DNA from: Nitrospirota bacterium | GTDB lineage: Bacteria; Nitrospirota; Thermodesulfovibrionia; Thermodesulfovibrionales; UBA6898 | Direction: 5' to 3' | Assembly: GCA_016235245.1 (NCBI GenBank) | Contig: JACRLO010000009.1 | Location: 45,364-109,363 of the forward strand | DNA length: 64,000 bases | Shown here: piece after piece, positions 7,638 to 18,591 of the stretch | How the letters are laid out: every line of letters begins with the position of its first letter | Numbering within the stretch: the first letter of the stretch is position 1 | Translations under genes and position numbers: made by a program | Notes under the pieces: generated by a model | The model's database searches: none | What the model was told of the DNA's origin: nothing | What the model saw: the letters and a program-made list of their open reading frames with translations, nothing else

Positions 7638-10600
7638 GTGAACAGCGTTTATGGGGGCAAAGAGCACTTTAATAGATTATCGACGTCTATCCTGACAGTA
7701 TCTCTTCTGTTGATTCTTCTTCCGCTCCTTGCAACATCTTCTGTCTTTGCTTCAGAAGCCGCACTTTTCGAACACACCTTTAAACGCGCAAAAGGCGCAC
7801 CGGTCACCGAGAAAATGATGATTGATATCCCTGTGTCCGACGGGAGATACCGTGTCACGGTCAAAAACGGACTGCCCGACGGATCGTTGCGATGCTCAAG
7901 CGCTGATATAACGATAAACAGTTCGATAGTCGTCGGCCCCTCAGACCTGAACCAGCAGATATCCAATGTAAGAAAATCCATTGAACTCAGGGCAAAGAAC
8001 CTCCTGAGTGTGACGCTTAACGGTGAGCCGGGCTCTCAGGTGATTATCAGAATAAGAGGAGCGGGCGACAGTGATGGAGATGACGATGGAGATCACGACC
8101 AGACGTCTGTCACGATCTCCTCATGGTCGGTTGATCCGAACCCATTTTCTCCCAACAGCGACGGTATTGCGGATAAGTCCACCGCTACGGCAGCCCTCCA
8201 TCTGGACAACATTTACAAAGAGCAGGGATACAAATATTTTCTGAGATCGCACTGGAACATCGGAACTACCTTCCTGAAATCGGATACGGATATTACCTAT
8301 TCCGATCTGCGTGATTGGTCTGTGGCCCTTGATTGGGACGGCAAAGGCTTTTCGGCCGGCGCTTATCCGTTCATTTTTTATGTGGAGCTCGTCAAACGGC
8401 TGATCGTTAGAGATGGTGAAGGCCACGAAAGAGACGATGACGATCACGATGGTGACGATCACAACACAGGGAATACAGGGGAGAGCGTCATAGCCAAGAC
8501 CTCTACTGTTAACGGGACCATTACGATTGAACTGTCGCTGATCAAAATTGTCATATCCACACCTGCGGACGGCGAAATCACGAAAATACCCGGCAGCACT
8601 GTCTCGGGGACAGTAGGAGATCCTCAGGCCCTGATCACCGTAAACGGCATTCCGGTGACGAATTCAAATGGTGCGTTTCAGACCCCAATAACTCTTGTCT
8701 ATGGCTTCAATACCATAACGGTCAGTGCAACTGATGCCACTTCAGCCTCTGTGAGTGCTGAGGTGAATGTTGTGATGGACAACCTGAGCCCCGTCATATC
8801 GCTCAGTCCTGTTCCCGAAGTCACCACAGGCCCTGCGATAGAGATAAAAGGAAATGTGGATGACGTTACTGCCACAACGGTCAATCTTCAGGGCAAGAGC
8901 GTAACCGTCCCGGCAGGCGGAGGTCAGTTTTCCATAATTGCAGACCTGGTAGAAGGTCTGAATATTTTGACCGTGACGGCGACAGACGCCGCGGGAAACA
9001 GCACCGTGCTGCCGATGCCGATCACCTTTGATTCAATCTCACCTGTTGTCGCCATCACCTCGCCTTTGTCGGGTTCATATACCAATAGGAATTCCACCGG
9101 GGTTGAAGGTACTGTTTCCGATGCGACCGCAATCGCGGTTACGGTCAATAGCCTTGCCGCTGTTATCTCGTCCGGGGGGTTCACTATTAGTGCTGTCCCT
9201 CTCATTGAAGGCCCAAACCAAATCACAGCTACGGCAACTGATGCTGCGGGTCATACCGGAACCAGCGAGATCACGATCATATCCGATACCGTCTCTCCTG
9301 TTGTCACTATAGATCCGACGCCTGAATTCAGTCCGAATCATATACTGGAGATCAAGGGAAGGGTGGAAGACCAGACTGCTACAACTGTTGCGATTCAGGG
9401 AAAGACTGTCTTAATAGCGGCAGGAGGCGGGACTTTTTCCCTGACTGCGGATTTGGTCGAGGGGATGAACGATCTGTCCTTGACCGCAATGGACAGCGCA
9501 GGGAATTCCTCTGCATTAACCCTGCATATAACAAGCGATACCATGAAGCCGGTTGTGAAGATCAATAATCCGGCATCCAATACGTATACCGATAAAAAAA
9601 CGATAGCAGTTTCCGGGACAATTGCTGATGCCACGGTAACCAGGGTTATCGTAAATGGCGTGGAGGCAAGCGTTTCCTCTGGTGTTTTCACTGTCCCTGA
9701 TATTTCCCTTGGCGAAGGGACAAATACGATCAATGCCACGGCAACTGATGCCACTGGCAACACCGCATCTGATGAGATCACGATCATATCCGATACCGTC
9801 CCTCCTGTCATCACCATCGATACCTTGCCGGGTATTACCAGACAGAGGACTATCGATATCAAAGGTGCAGTTGTCGATCAGACGGCGACGATCATATCCC
9901 TACTGGGTAAAACTGTCTCTGTGCCGGGAGGCGGCGGAACATTCTCTCTAACCGTTGAACTGACCGAAGGACAGAACAGTATCAGCGTCTCGGCCACTGA
10001 CAGCGCAGGCAATGCCTCGAACGAGCAGCGCAGCATTACCCTTGACACCACGCTGCCGCTGGTGAAAATCAGTTCGCCGGCCACAGGCTCTTATATAAAC
10101 AAAGGCACAACTGCCGTCTCAGGCCAAATCGCTGATGCCACGATAACAAGTGTGATCATAAACGGTGTCGATGCGATTGTGGCGGACAGTGGGTTCAGTC
10201 TGTCTTCTCTGTCGCTTTCAGAGGGGAGCAATACGATAACTGCCACCGCTACTGATGCGGCGGGCAATATTGGGTCGGATACGGTCACCGTAGTAGCGGA
10301 CACGATCGCTCCGGCGATTACTATCGATCCTACCCCCCAATACACCAATCAAAGTTCGATCGAAATCAGGGGAAGGGTAGACGACCAGACCGCTTCGACC
10401 ATTACGATTCAGGGAACAACTGTCTCGATACCGGCCGGAGGCGGGCCCTATGCAATAACGGTCGTGCTTTCCGCTGGAACAAACAGCATCACTGCCATGG
10501 CTACGGACAGCGCGGGCAATACGTCTGAGGCAATGCGGACGATTACTGCCGATGCAGTGGCGCCGATTCTGAAAATCACGTCTCCTGTTGCCGGCGCATA

Positions 10601-13600
10601 TATAGGTTCACACAGCGTAACAGTCAGCGGCACGGTGAGCGAATCCAGTTCGACAAAGGTCGTAGTCAACGGACAGGAGGCTCAAGTCACAGGCAACAGC
10701 TTCACTCTTCAGTCGTTGACCCTTTCAGAAGGGAGCAATGCGATACAGGCAGAAGCGACAGACGCTGCCGGCAATAAAGGCTCTGACGGGATATCGGTTA
10801 TTTCCGATACGATTGCGCCGGTTGTTACTATAACCGCGCCTGCTGACGGCTTGAAGACATCCAACAGGGTACAGACAGTATCGGGTTCAGCAATTGATGC
10901 CTCTCCCATCGTCTCTGCAACCCTTAACGATGCGCCCCTTTCGCTTGCCTCTACTGCTTTTAATCAGCAGATTACCCTTCAGGAGGGCAGTCAAACCATA
11001 ACGGTCAAGGCTACAGATAAGGCCGGCAACATTGGGACCGCGACAGTTACGGTAACGCTTGACGATATGGCGCCTGCTGCGCCTGTTTTGGATGCCCTTC
11101 CTGTTATAACGAATCTTTTGAGCTTGACCCTTGCCGGATATTCGGAGCCCAATGCGAAGATAAGAATCAGCAACGGCACAGAAACGACTTCTGATGCAGT
11201 CGGCCGGTTTAGCGCGCCGGTAGCACTTACGCCAGATACGACGAACACTTTTTCGGTTATAGCGGTCGATGCAGTCGGCAACGAAGGCGAGGCAGCGACT
11301 GCCTCGATTATCCAGGACTCGATTGCGCCCTATGTGACAGGGCATACCCTCAAGGCAGACCCGAAGATTACCCTGCTTATCCCTATAGCAATGACGTTTT
11401 CAGAGCCTATTGACCCTGAGACCGTCAACAGTAACAACATCACGGTAAACGGGACTTCAGGCCTTATTGACGGGACGTTTGAGGTGAAGGGGACTGAGGT
11501 TGTCTTTAGTCCTTTATCCGAGTTTCCCGCAAACAAGACGTATATCCTGACAATCGGCCCAGGTATCAAGGACACGGCCGGTAATCCCCTGTCTCCTATC
11601 TACTCGTCTTCCTTTAATACGGTTCGCGGACCTGCCTTTATCGCAGGAGAGGTGTACGACGATACCACCGGCCTGCCCCTTGAAGGGGCAATGATGAAGA
11701 TCACACGGATCAATGACGTTGTGCCCGAGCCGGTGCCCTCTGCAGTATCCGATGCGATGGGCCGTTTCAGTCTCAGCTATGAGGGTGTCTCTGGCGTTGC
11801 GCAGATAGTTATCGAAAAAACGGGATTTTCGAAGGTCTTGAGAGAATCGTATCTCTGGCCGAATAAATCGATGACCATCTTTGACGGCCGTCTGACGCCG
11901 GTCATTACCCATCCGATATCCGCCACCTCGGGCGGGACCCTTGGGGCAGGAGACACTGCCCTCTGGCTGCCTGCCGGGGCACTTGCTTCGAATGCTGATA
12001 TTTCAGTCACCGCGCTAAGCCAGCAGGGCATAGGTCAGAGGCTCCCGCTTGGCTGGTCTCCAATCTATGGCGTGGATATTGCGCCGTCATTGACAGCGCT
12101 CAATCCCCCAGCCCAACTTACGATCAGGAATATCTGGTCTCTTGTACCGGGAGGTTTTGTTGTTGCGTATCTGGATGAAGGCAGCCGGTCCTGGATGGCA
12201 GCGTCCCATGTTGTTTCTCCGGATAGCATTACCGTCACCATGGACCGGCTTGGACAGTATCTTTTGCTTCTGCCCGATTCTCTGCCTTCTGCTCCGCCGA
12301 TGCCGGCCCAGCCCGGTGACCCCATACTGCCCTCAGGCAGCATCGGTATAGACAGCAGTACAGCCGAAGTCAAGGTCGTGCCGCCTGCGGTCCTCTCCCG
12401 GGAAGGCGCACATGGTTTGACGAAGGTGATTATGACAACGGCCTCTCCACTGCCCTCAGGCACAGCCCTTGAGGCAAGGTTCACGGAGCAGTATACCCTC
12501 AAGGAAGGGCAGGTCATCACCCCTGAGACGTACACGCAGGACATAACCATGTATGGGGGGTATGCGCTGCCTGCTATCGGCCAGCCTAATACGCTTTCTG
12601 CGGAATTCCCGGCAACCCCATCGAAGATATATCCCCTTGGTCAGCTCTATTACGGGAAGGTGGGTATTGATATCTTTATTCCGTCCAACGCGGGTCAGCC
12701 TGCGGACAATGTGATCAGCGAAAGCGGCGGCACGGTCTCTGCGCCGGACGGCACGGCGATCATCATACCGCCATCGTCTGTGATTAGCGGGACGGTATTT
12801 GGCGTGAGCAGGCTTTTGGAGCAGGACCTGCAAATCAAGGGATTTCCGGGCCTGACATTTATCGGTGCGCTCAACCTCCAGATGGATGGCGGAGGCTTTA
12901 AGACCGGAGTCTTCCCCCAGTTCACTGTCCCGGGATTATCCGCCCCAGAGGGGACGCGGGTGATTGTCTCGAAGCTTGAGACGATGAACGGGCAGAATGG
13001 GTTAAAGGCAGTGGCAATAGGCTCGGTCGCTGGCGGGAAGGTTGTTATCGACAGATGCCTTGCCAACCCCCAGTCCCCGACCCCCGGCCCCTGCATTATC
13101 AGCGGCAGGTATGGTTTCCATATCCCCTCATCGCCTATTGGATATATAACCGGCAGGGTATTGAAAGAGGCTGTGGCAGTGTCGGGTGCGCTATTAGGGG
13201 TGGATAATCTGCCGTACAAGGCCCTCTCGGATGGCAGCGGATCGTTCTCGATGGTCAGCCTTGCAGGTAACTATGCGATCACCGCTCTGGAGCCTTCGAC
13301 CGGCCAGAGGGTTTCTGAGACCGGAACGCTCGCAGGTGAGCAGACACAGAACATCCTGCTTAATCTCGTGCCTTACCACCCGACTGTGCTTGCAGTGGTC
13401 CCGACAGACAAGACGGCCTCGATCGACCTTAAGGCAGAGGTGAAGGTGACCTTCTCTGATGCAGTTGATCCATTGACTCTGGACACCAATACCTTCAGGC
13501 TTATTCAGACGCCGGAACTCATCAGTCAGCCGGATATTGTGATCCAGGGCCATATTTCGCTGTCAGGGAATAACAACATGGCACAATTCATCCCCGATGC

Positions 13601-16600
13601 CGGGCTCAAACCCAATGCAACCTATCGTGTAAAACTCACGGACGGGATAAAGGATGTCTTCGGCAACTCGCTTGTTCCGTTTGAGTCGGTCTTTACGACC
13701 TCGAACGTCCTTGGCAACGAGGCCCTGCCCCCCGGAACGCTCAAGGCGAGTATGCCGGATGCCGATGGATTTGTGACTGTTCGGGGCGGTGTCGGTCTGA
13801 CGTATGGTGGGGCGGTTGTTGTGATCATCAACAGGACAAAGAATATCACGGTCACGGTCATTGCCGACGAAGATGGCAGTTTTATGGCAAAGGTAAAGGC
13901 CGATCTTCCGGATGAGATCGTAGTAGATGTGAAGGACCTTCTTGGCAATACGACAACCCTGAGCACAGGGCTGCTGCAGAGCGACGACGGCACTGCGGCA
14001 GTCGGGCCCAAAGGCGGGACGATCTACGGGCCGGGCGGTATCAAGGCGGTTGTTCCTGAAGGGGCGTTTGATGATATCGTGGTCGTAAAGATAACCATGG
14101 TGCCTGAAGAGACCATAAAAGACGTTACCATGGACCCTGAAATGATGCCTGCCGGTGTATTTCAGTTAGACAGCGGTGGGATCAAGAGCAAGCAGGAGAT
14201 CAAGGTCTCGTTTCCTGCGCCTGACTGGATCACTGCAGAGCACCAGATACTCCTTGCAAAGAAGATCAATATCAGGGGGTTTGACGAGCTGACGCTTGCC
14301 TGTCCTGCAATACTCAAGGACGATGCAGCCGGCCAGAGTCGAAACATAGTCTCAACCTCCCCGCCGTTTGTCGGCGTTACAAGCGGCGGCCTTGATACGT
14401 ATGTTGCGGCAACATGGCGCGACCCCGGCAAGGGCGTCGGGTATGCGCTTGTCCAGACCTGGAGCCCTTATGAAACTACGTTTGTTATGGGGGCCTTTGC
14501 CTTTGTATTTCCTGCATCGACAACCGAGCTCATAACCTTTCCTGTAACAGTGCCGGTAAACCAGCCTTATAATCTGACCCTCTCAAACCTTGAGGGGCCG
14601 GTAAAGACAATCTCGATACAGGGGCCGCCTAAGAGAGGGGAGTTTACCGAAGAGATACAGAAACTCGAAAACGACCCAATACCGCCCTCGGTATTTAAAA
14701 GCTCGATCCCTAACGGAGCAACAGGGATACTGCTTGCCGACAACCTCATCATAGAGATGAGCGAGCAGATTGATCCTGATACCCTGAACATAAAGAATAA
14801 CCCGGATGCTGTCGTAGTCACAGACAGCGCAGGCAACCGGGTTAAAGGTACGTTTTATCTTGCCGAAGACAGAAAGACCATTGTCTTTGTGCCGACCTAC
14901 GGATACGCATACAACACGAAATATACCGTGACACTAAACGGGATAAAGGACCTTGGCGGCAATCTGTTAGAGGGCTATTCAAGCACCTTTACCACCTTCG
15001 ACCCTCCTGTCTTCTCTACGGTGGACAAGATAACCAACGTAATCGCCATAGACAAATACAGGGACTATCTCGTGGTTACCGGCACATACACGGAAAACGG
15101 CAATGTGGTGGAGCAGTCGGGGATTATCATCATCGATGTTTCAGACCCGGAAAACCCGGTGATCAAGGGCAGCGCCCATACCTTCGGATATGACTTTGAT
15201 GTAAAGGCCCTGCCGAACATCACCTTTATGGACCGTAGCGGCAACTCCGTTACCGGGGATTTTGCGGTAGTGGTAGGGGGCCAGGCAAACACTATCGGAT
15301 ACCTGAATTTTATGAATATCACTGACCCCTGGCATCCGTATATCTACGAAGACCTCTATCTTTCATGGAACCCGATGTATACCGAGGATATTCCGCCCCA
15401 TGTCCCTGATCCAGGCGGCAGGCCCTATGAAGTGGCGTTGCTTGGCGTCAATGCGTATGTGGCCAATCAGGGTCTTGGTCTTCAGGCGGTTGATCTGACA
15501 AGGGTCACACCGACCCAATACCAGGCGCAGAAAGAGGCGATCAAAGGGACGATAGCAGAGCTTTCCTACAGAAGCATCTCGAAGGTGAACAACCTTCTGC
15601 TTGCGACAAAGAACCATACGCTTTCGATCATCGATCCGCTCAGAGATAGTGAGGCGCCGAAGGCCGGGACGTTCAGCGTGCAGGCCAACCCGAACTCCCT
15701 TACTGTATGCATAACCGCCTTTTCCGCCACGGACAACGTTGGGGTGACAGGGTATATGCTGACCGAGACCAATACCACCCCATCGCCCAGGAATGCCGGA
15801 TGGAACGAGACGCCGCCTTCGGGCTACACCTTTAAGACAGCGGGGACGAAGACGCTTTATGCATGGGCCAAAGACGCAGCAGGCAATATAACGTTGACCG
15901 GCAGCGCCACTGTAACGCCGGTAATCACTGACCCCAGCACTCAGACAACGTTTGTATGCACTTCAGTCCCGGTAATGACGGTGCCTGTTCTTCTGCACGA
16001 TGTGATCTTTGCGGAGGACAGGATCATCGCCGAGATAAAGGACTTGAACTTCCCCTATGAGGTGACCGGGGTGCCTGCGTTTCCGATAGATATCGACGGA
16101 GATGGAAACGTCGGCAAATTTGAAGACGAAGACGGCGACGCCATGAAATCGGAAGACGAGACCTTTGACCTTGCCTTTGTATCGACAGCGGACGGGGTGG
16201 TAATCGTCAATCTCAATAATCCATCAGCGCCTGAGAAGCTTGCGGTGATTCCGACTGGAGGGCTACCGGGGAAGATAGTGATAAACAGGGCCAAGAGGCT
16301 TGCCTATACCTCAATCGGCAATGACCTTATTGCGATAAGCCTGAAGGACCCCAGAGGCATTGGGTTGATAGACAAGGATGGAGATGGAAGGGACGACAGG
16401 ATCGTGGCGGTGTTGGCGCCGAGCACCTATGTGGATGAGAACGGCCAGACTGTGATGAATAATTACGCGTTTACGGCTGGTATAGTGCAGATGGATAGTA
16501 TGGGGCGGGAGCTGCTCTACAAGGTGGGCATTGACGGGAAGGTGCAGGTGGTGGATTTGAATGCCCCGAGACCCGTGTTAAAAATAGTGGCATATGATGA

Positions 16601-17909
16601 TCCAAGTCAAGAAATGAAAGGCGCTGTGACAGATGGTGCTGCACTCTTGCGATTACAGATTATAGCCAAGAATGGCAGCGAGAAGTTGTATAAAAACCCC
16701 TCATTGATTATTGCAGACGAACAGGGTTCTGCCAATCAAACATCGCAGATGGGCACGTTGCTGGATGCCAATGGAATAGAAAAAAGTATATTGCCGTTGA
16801 CCTTTAATGCTGATGGAGTTGCTGAAGCAGTCTATCGGGCGCCGGATACCTTTGTGAGATGGGGTACAGATCAAGCGAAAAACGATGCAAATAATAAGTA
16901 TCGTAATATTGAAGTGGTTCTAAGAAGCGATAAGCTGCGTTCAATTTTGGATACTATTAAGGTCAAACGCCCACCGGTGGTGCTGGTGCATGGGTTGTGG
17001 GGATGCGGAGATCCGAACAACAAAATGTATGCATGGAAAGAATTTGAATCTAAGTTCAATCCCGTGGATAAGGGACTATATGATATTTTCAGTGTTGATT
17101 ACTTTGAAAGGAACCAGGTGCGAAGTATTACAGAGCATGCCTACAGATTAGGGAATAAGATGGATAATGCCTTTGATAAACTGAAGGCCTCTGGTTTTGC
17201 AGTTTCCAAAGCCGACATTATCGCCCACAGCATGGGAGGTTTGTTAACCCGCCAATACTGCTTCGATAATAAAACAGATTGTCAGAATAGGGTTCACAGA
17301 TTCATCACTATTGCTACGCCGCATTTTGGGTCAGAACTGGCTGACTTGTTGTTGGTGTATAGAGATGATAGAAATAATTTCCCTGGCCCTCCTCTATTGC
17401 CATTTTGCCGGACAGCTGTTGATAGATTTATCAGAGGGGCAATCATACCCTACGCTAATTATCAGATGGTTGAACCGCATCCTATTTCCCCGAGTGGTGG
17501 CGCAATCGATGATCTTGCGACAGGTACGCTTCCACCTTTTATGCAGAGCAAGAGTAAGACTTCTATGGGGCGATGGGCTGATCTTCCCCCACTACCAAGC
17601 ATGATTAGCTCACACATCATTGTTGGAATAGCACCGACGAGCGAAGATGGTGTGCATCCTCAAATCAAGGATTTATGGACCATGGTTTTATTAAACTGCG
17701 GAATAGGGCGCGATAATTTGTTTGGTTCGGAAGTTAACCTGAATGATCGAATTGTAAAACAGAGCAGTCAGCGAGGTGGAGTTGACAGCCAATATACGAC
17801 CATTGTTAATGGCGAGGATCACTTCTCAGTTAGAAATTCTAATGTGACAATCAATAAGATTAGATTGCTGCTTGATTCGGCAGCTGGTTCGAGTTTATTT
17901 ACAAAATGA
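7638..17909 (+). CDS. Giant exported Ig-repeat protein with C-terminal lipase domain
   Basis: 3423 aa. The GTG start follows a GGAGGGG site, and a signal peptide ends near VFA-SEA. Two Asp-rich calcium-like stretches (about residues 137-150 and 260-280) flank a FlgD-like motif (PNPFSPNSDG). About ten Ig-like domains follow (~310-1230) in an alternating pattern, then SbsA/Big_5-type domains starting near 1235, 1910 and 2350, carboxypeptidase-regulatory-like inserts, and LVIVD-like repeats (IIIIDVSDPENPV). The C-terminal ~310 residues are an alpha/beta hydrolase with VLVHGLWG as oxyanion strand, nucleophile elbow AHSMGG (~3194) and a candidate His in GEDHFSV near the end. Probably a secreted or surface adhesin-esterase. 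No secretion-system genes are nearby. Confidence 0.8.
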   Translation: MNSVYGGKEHFNRLSTSILTVSLLLILLPLLATSSVFASEAALFEHTFKRAKGAPVTEKMMIDIPVSDGRYRVTVKNGLPDGSLRCSSADITINSSIVVGPSDLNQQISNVRKSIELRAKNLLSVTLNGEPGSQVIIRIRGAGDSDGDDDGDHDQTSVTISSWSVDPNPFSPNSDGIADKSTATAALHLDNIYKEQGYKYFLRSHWNIGTTFLKSDTDITYSDLRDWSVALDWDGKGFSAGAYPFIFYVELVKRLIVRDGEGHERDDDDHDGDDHNTGNTGESVIAKTSTVNGTITIELSLIKIVISTPADGEITKIPGSTVSGTVGDPQALITVNGIPVTNSNGAFQTPITLVYGFNTITVSATDATSASVSAEVNVVMDNLSPVISLSPVPEVTTGPAIEIKGNVDDVTATTVNLQGKSVTVPAGGGQFSIIADLVEGLNILTVTATDAAGNSTVLPMPITFDSISPVVAITSPLSGSYTNRNSTGVEGTVSDATAIAVTVNSLAAVISSGGFTISAVPLIEGPNQITATATDAAGHTGTSEITIISDTVSPVVTIDPTPEFSPNHILEIKGRVEDQTATTVAIQGKTVLIAAGGGTFSLTADLVEGMNDLSLTAMDSAGNSSALTLHITSDTMKPVVKINNPASNTYTDKKTIAVSGTIADATVTRVIVNGVEASVSSGVFTVPDISLGEGTNTINATATDATGNTASDEITIISDTVPPVITIDTLPGITRQRTIDIKGAVVDQTATIISLLGKTVSVPGGGGTFSLTVELTEGQNSISVSATDSAGNASNEQRSITLDTTLPLVKISSPATGSYINKGTTAVSGQIADATITSVIINGVDAIVADSGFSLSSLSLSEGSNTITATATDAAGNIGSDTVTVVADTIAPAITIDPTPQYTNQSSIEIRGRVDDQTASTITIQGTTVSIPAGGGPYAITVVLSAGTNSITAMATDSAGNTSEAMRTITADAVAPILKITSPVAGAYIGSHSVTVSGTVSESSSTKVVVNGQEAQVTGNSFTLQSLTLSEGSNAIQAEATDAAGNKGSDGISVISDTIAPVVTITAPADGLKTSNRVQTVSGSAIDASPIVSATLNDAPLSLASTAFNQQITLQEGSQTITVKATDKAGNIGTATVTVTLDDMAPAAPVLDALPVITNLLSLTLAGYSEPNAKIRISNGTETTSDAVGRFSAPVALTPDTTNTFSVIAVDAVGNEGEAATASIIQDSIAPYVTGHTLKADPKITLLIPIAMTFSEPIDPETVNSNNITVNGTSGLIDGTFEVKGTEVVFSPLSEFPANKTYILTIGPGIKDTAGNPLSPIYSSSFNTVRGPAFIAGEVYDDTTGLPLEGAMMKITRINDVVPEPVPSAVSDAMGRFSLSYEGVSGVAQIVIEKTGFSKVLRESYLWPNKSMTIFDGRLTPVITHPISATSGGTLGAGDTALWLPAGALASNADISVTALSQQGIGQRLPLGWSPIYGVDIAPSLTALNPPAQLTIRNIWSLVPGGFVVAYLDEGSRSWMAASHVVSPDSITVTMDRLGQYLLLLPDSLPSAPPMPAQPGDPILPSGSIGIDSSTAEVKVVPPAVLSREGAHGLTKVIMTTASPLPSGTALEARFTEQYTLKEGQVITPETYTQDITMYGGYALPAIGQPNTLSAEFPATPSKIYPLGQLYYGKVGIDIFIPSNAGQPADNVISESGGTVSAPDGTAIIIPPSSVISGTVFGVSRLLEQDLQIKGFPGLTFIGALNLQMDGGGFKTGVFPQFTVPGLSAPEGTRVIVSKLETMNGQNGLKAVAIGSVAGGKVVIDRCLANPQSPTPGPCIISGRYGFHIPSSPIGYITGRVLKEAVAVSGALLGVDNLPYKALSDGSGSFSMVSLAGNYAITALEPSTGQRVSETGTLAGEQTQNILLNLVPYHPTVLAVVPTDKTASIDLKAEVKVTFSDAVDPLTLDTNTFRLIQTPELISQPDIVIQGHISLSGNNNMAQFIPDAGLKPNATYRVKLTDGIKDVFGNSLVPFESVFTTSNVLGNEALPPGTLKASMPDADGFVTVRGGVGLTYGGAVVVIINRTKNITVTVIADEDGSFMAKVKADLPDEIVVDVKDLLGNTTTLSTGLLQSDDGTAAVGPKGGTIYGPGGIKAVVPEGAFDDIVVVKITMVPEETIKDVTMDPEMMPAGVFQLDSGGIKSKQEIKVSFPAPDWITAEHQILLAKKINIRGFDELTLACPAILKDDAAGQSRNIVSTSPPFVGVTSGGLDTYVAATWRDPGKGVGYALVQTWSPYETTFVMGAFAFVFPASTTELITFPVTVPVNQPYNLTLSNLEGPVKTISIQGPPKRGEFTEEIQKLENDPIPPSVFKSSIPNGATGILLADNLIIEMSEQIDPDTLNIKNNPDAVVVTDSAGNRVKGTFYLAEDRKTIVFVPTYGYAYNTKYTVTLNGIKDLGGNLLEGYSSTFTTFDPPVFSTVDKITNVIAIDKYRDYLVVTGTYTENGNVVEQSGIIIIDVSDPENPVIKGSAHTFGYDFDVKALPNITFMDRSGNSVTGDFAVVVGGQANTIGYLNFMNITDPWHPYIYEDLYLSWNPMYTEDIPPHVPDPGGRPYEVALLGVNAYVANQGLGLQAVDLTRVTPTQYQAQKEAIKGTIAELSYRSISKVNNLLLATKNHTLSIIDPLRDSEAPKAGTFSVQANPNSLTVCITAFSATDNVGVTGYMLTETNTTPSPRNAGWNETPPSGYTFKTAGTKTLYAWAKDAAGNITLTGSATVTPVITDPSTQTTFVCTSVPVMTVPVLLHDVIFAEDRIIAEIKDLNFPYEVTGVPAFPIDIDGDGNVGKFEDEDGDAMKSEDETFDLAFVSTADGVVIVNLNNPSAPEKLAVIPTGGLPGKIVINRAKRLAYTSIGNDLIAISLKDPRGIGLIDKDGDGRDDRIVAVLAPSTYVDENGQTVMNNYAFTAGIVQMDSMGRELLYKVGIDGKVQVVDLNAPRPVLKIVAYDDPSQEMKGAVTDGAALLRLQIIAKNGSEKLYKNPSLIIADEQGSANQTSQMGTLLDANGIEKSILPLTFNADGVAEAVYRAPDTFVRWGTDQAKNDANNKYRNIEVVLRSDKLRSILDTIKVKRPPVVLVHGLWGCGDPNNKMYAWKEFESKFNPVDKGLYDIFSVDYFERNQVRSITEHAYRLGNKMDNAFDKLKASGFAVSKADIIAHSMGGLLTRQYCFDNKTDCQNRVHRFITIATPHFGSELADLLLVYRDDRNNFPGPPLLPFCRTAVDRFIRGAIIPYANYQMVEPHPISPSGGAIDDLATGTLPPFMQSKSKTSMGRWADLPPLPSMISSHIIVGIAPTSEDGVHPQIKDLWTMVLLNCGIGRDNLFGSEVNLNDRIVKQSSQRGGVDSQYTTIVNGEDHFSVRNSNVTINKIRLLLDSAAGSSLFTK
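8805..10820 (+). repeat. Alternating A/B Ig-domain tandem array, ~510-bp period
   Basis: Two Ig-like types alternate. Type A has IDPTP, DDQTATT and PAGGG signatures; type B has ITSP, NSY/NKG and EGxNxIxATATDAAGN signatures. Type A units begin near 8810, 9317, 9822 and 10326, giving a 507-510-bp super-repeat with a last extra type B unit. Near-identical stretches encode the linkers, for example around 9270-9305 and 9780-9812. Confidence 0.7.
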
Positions 17910-17931
17910 AGATCGCAAGGGGGAATATATA

Positions 17932-18591
17932 ATGAAAATTATTTTTGGAATTATTATGTTTGTGCTACTGGTCATATATATAGAAGAATCGCATGCTATA
18001 GAGATTACATCGCCCAAAGAGGGTGAGGTGTTTTATGCCGGATCAACATTTGACATAATTGTTAAACCGGGCGATGGTGAAGACTGGGCTAAAGTTTTCT
18101 ATTACGTCAATCCGATGGATTATAACTTTATTTACAGACAATACAAAGCAACGCTTAAAATTCCAATTGACTTATTGGGTAATCAAGAACTCTCCATATC
18201 TGCTGTTGATCAATCCGGAAATGCAGTTGAGCTTAGAGGAAGTATCTTCATCAAACTTCCTCCCAATGTGGTGTTGAAGGGGATTGTGGCGGGCGATGCC
18301 GGTGATGATTTAATCTCATTAAAGAAGATGCCTGTGGGAAGTGCCGCCATTGATATTGAGCGGTATGGAACTCGTCAACTTACTACTCATGGTCAATACT
18401 CGGACAATGTCAATCGCGAAATGACTTCAGCTACCAGTGGCACGACCTATACCAGCAGCAATGAAAATATTGCAACTGTGAGTCCCGATGGCAAGGTGTC
18501 TGCACAGGGTCTCGGCACTGCGACAATCACTGTTATAAACGGCAAATACAGCGCGACGGTAAAGGTTGTCGTAAAGCCGTATAAACAATGA
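17932..18591 (+). CDS. Exported BIG2-domain protein
   Basis: 219 aa from the ATG at 17932, preceded by AAGGGGG; longer in-frame starts overlap the upstream gene and would bury the signal peptide. The N-terminal hydrophobic segment (IIMFVLLVIYI) ends near SHA-IEI. An Ig-like segment (residues ~22-110, ITSPKEGEVFYAGS) follows, then a C-terminal BIG2-type domain with SSNENIATVSPDGKVSAQG and GTATITV (~145-215). It starts 22 bp after the giant lipase-fusion gene, so it is probably co-transcribed and may be a partner surface protein. Confidence 0.75.
   Translation: MKIIFGIIMFVLLVIYIEESHAIEITSPKEGEVFYAGSTFDIIVKPGDGEDWAKVFYYVNPMDYNFIYRQYKATLKIPIDLLGNQELSISAVDQSGNAVELRGSIFIKLPPNVVLKGIVAGDAGDDLISLKKMPVGSAAIDIERYGTRQLTTHGQYSDNVNREMTSATSGTTYTSSNENIATVSPDGKVSAQGLGTATITVINGKYSATVKVVVKPYKQ

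Noticed and set aside
7469..7672. Plus-strand frame of 67 codons before giant gene 1
   Set aside because: It starts inside the IS3 terminal repeat, runs across the likely promoter and overlaps the real start; it has no family features.
9028..9312. Open frames inside the giant genes on both strands (many of 60-170 codons)
   Set aside because: They follow the high-GC third-position pattern of the long genes, lack ribosome-binding sites and show no family features.
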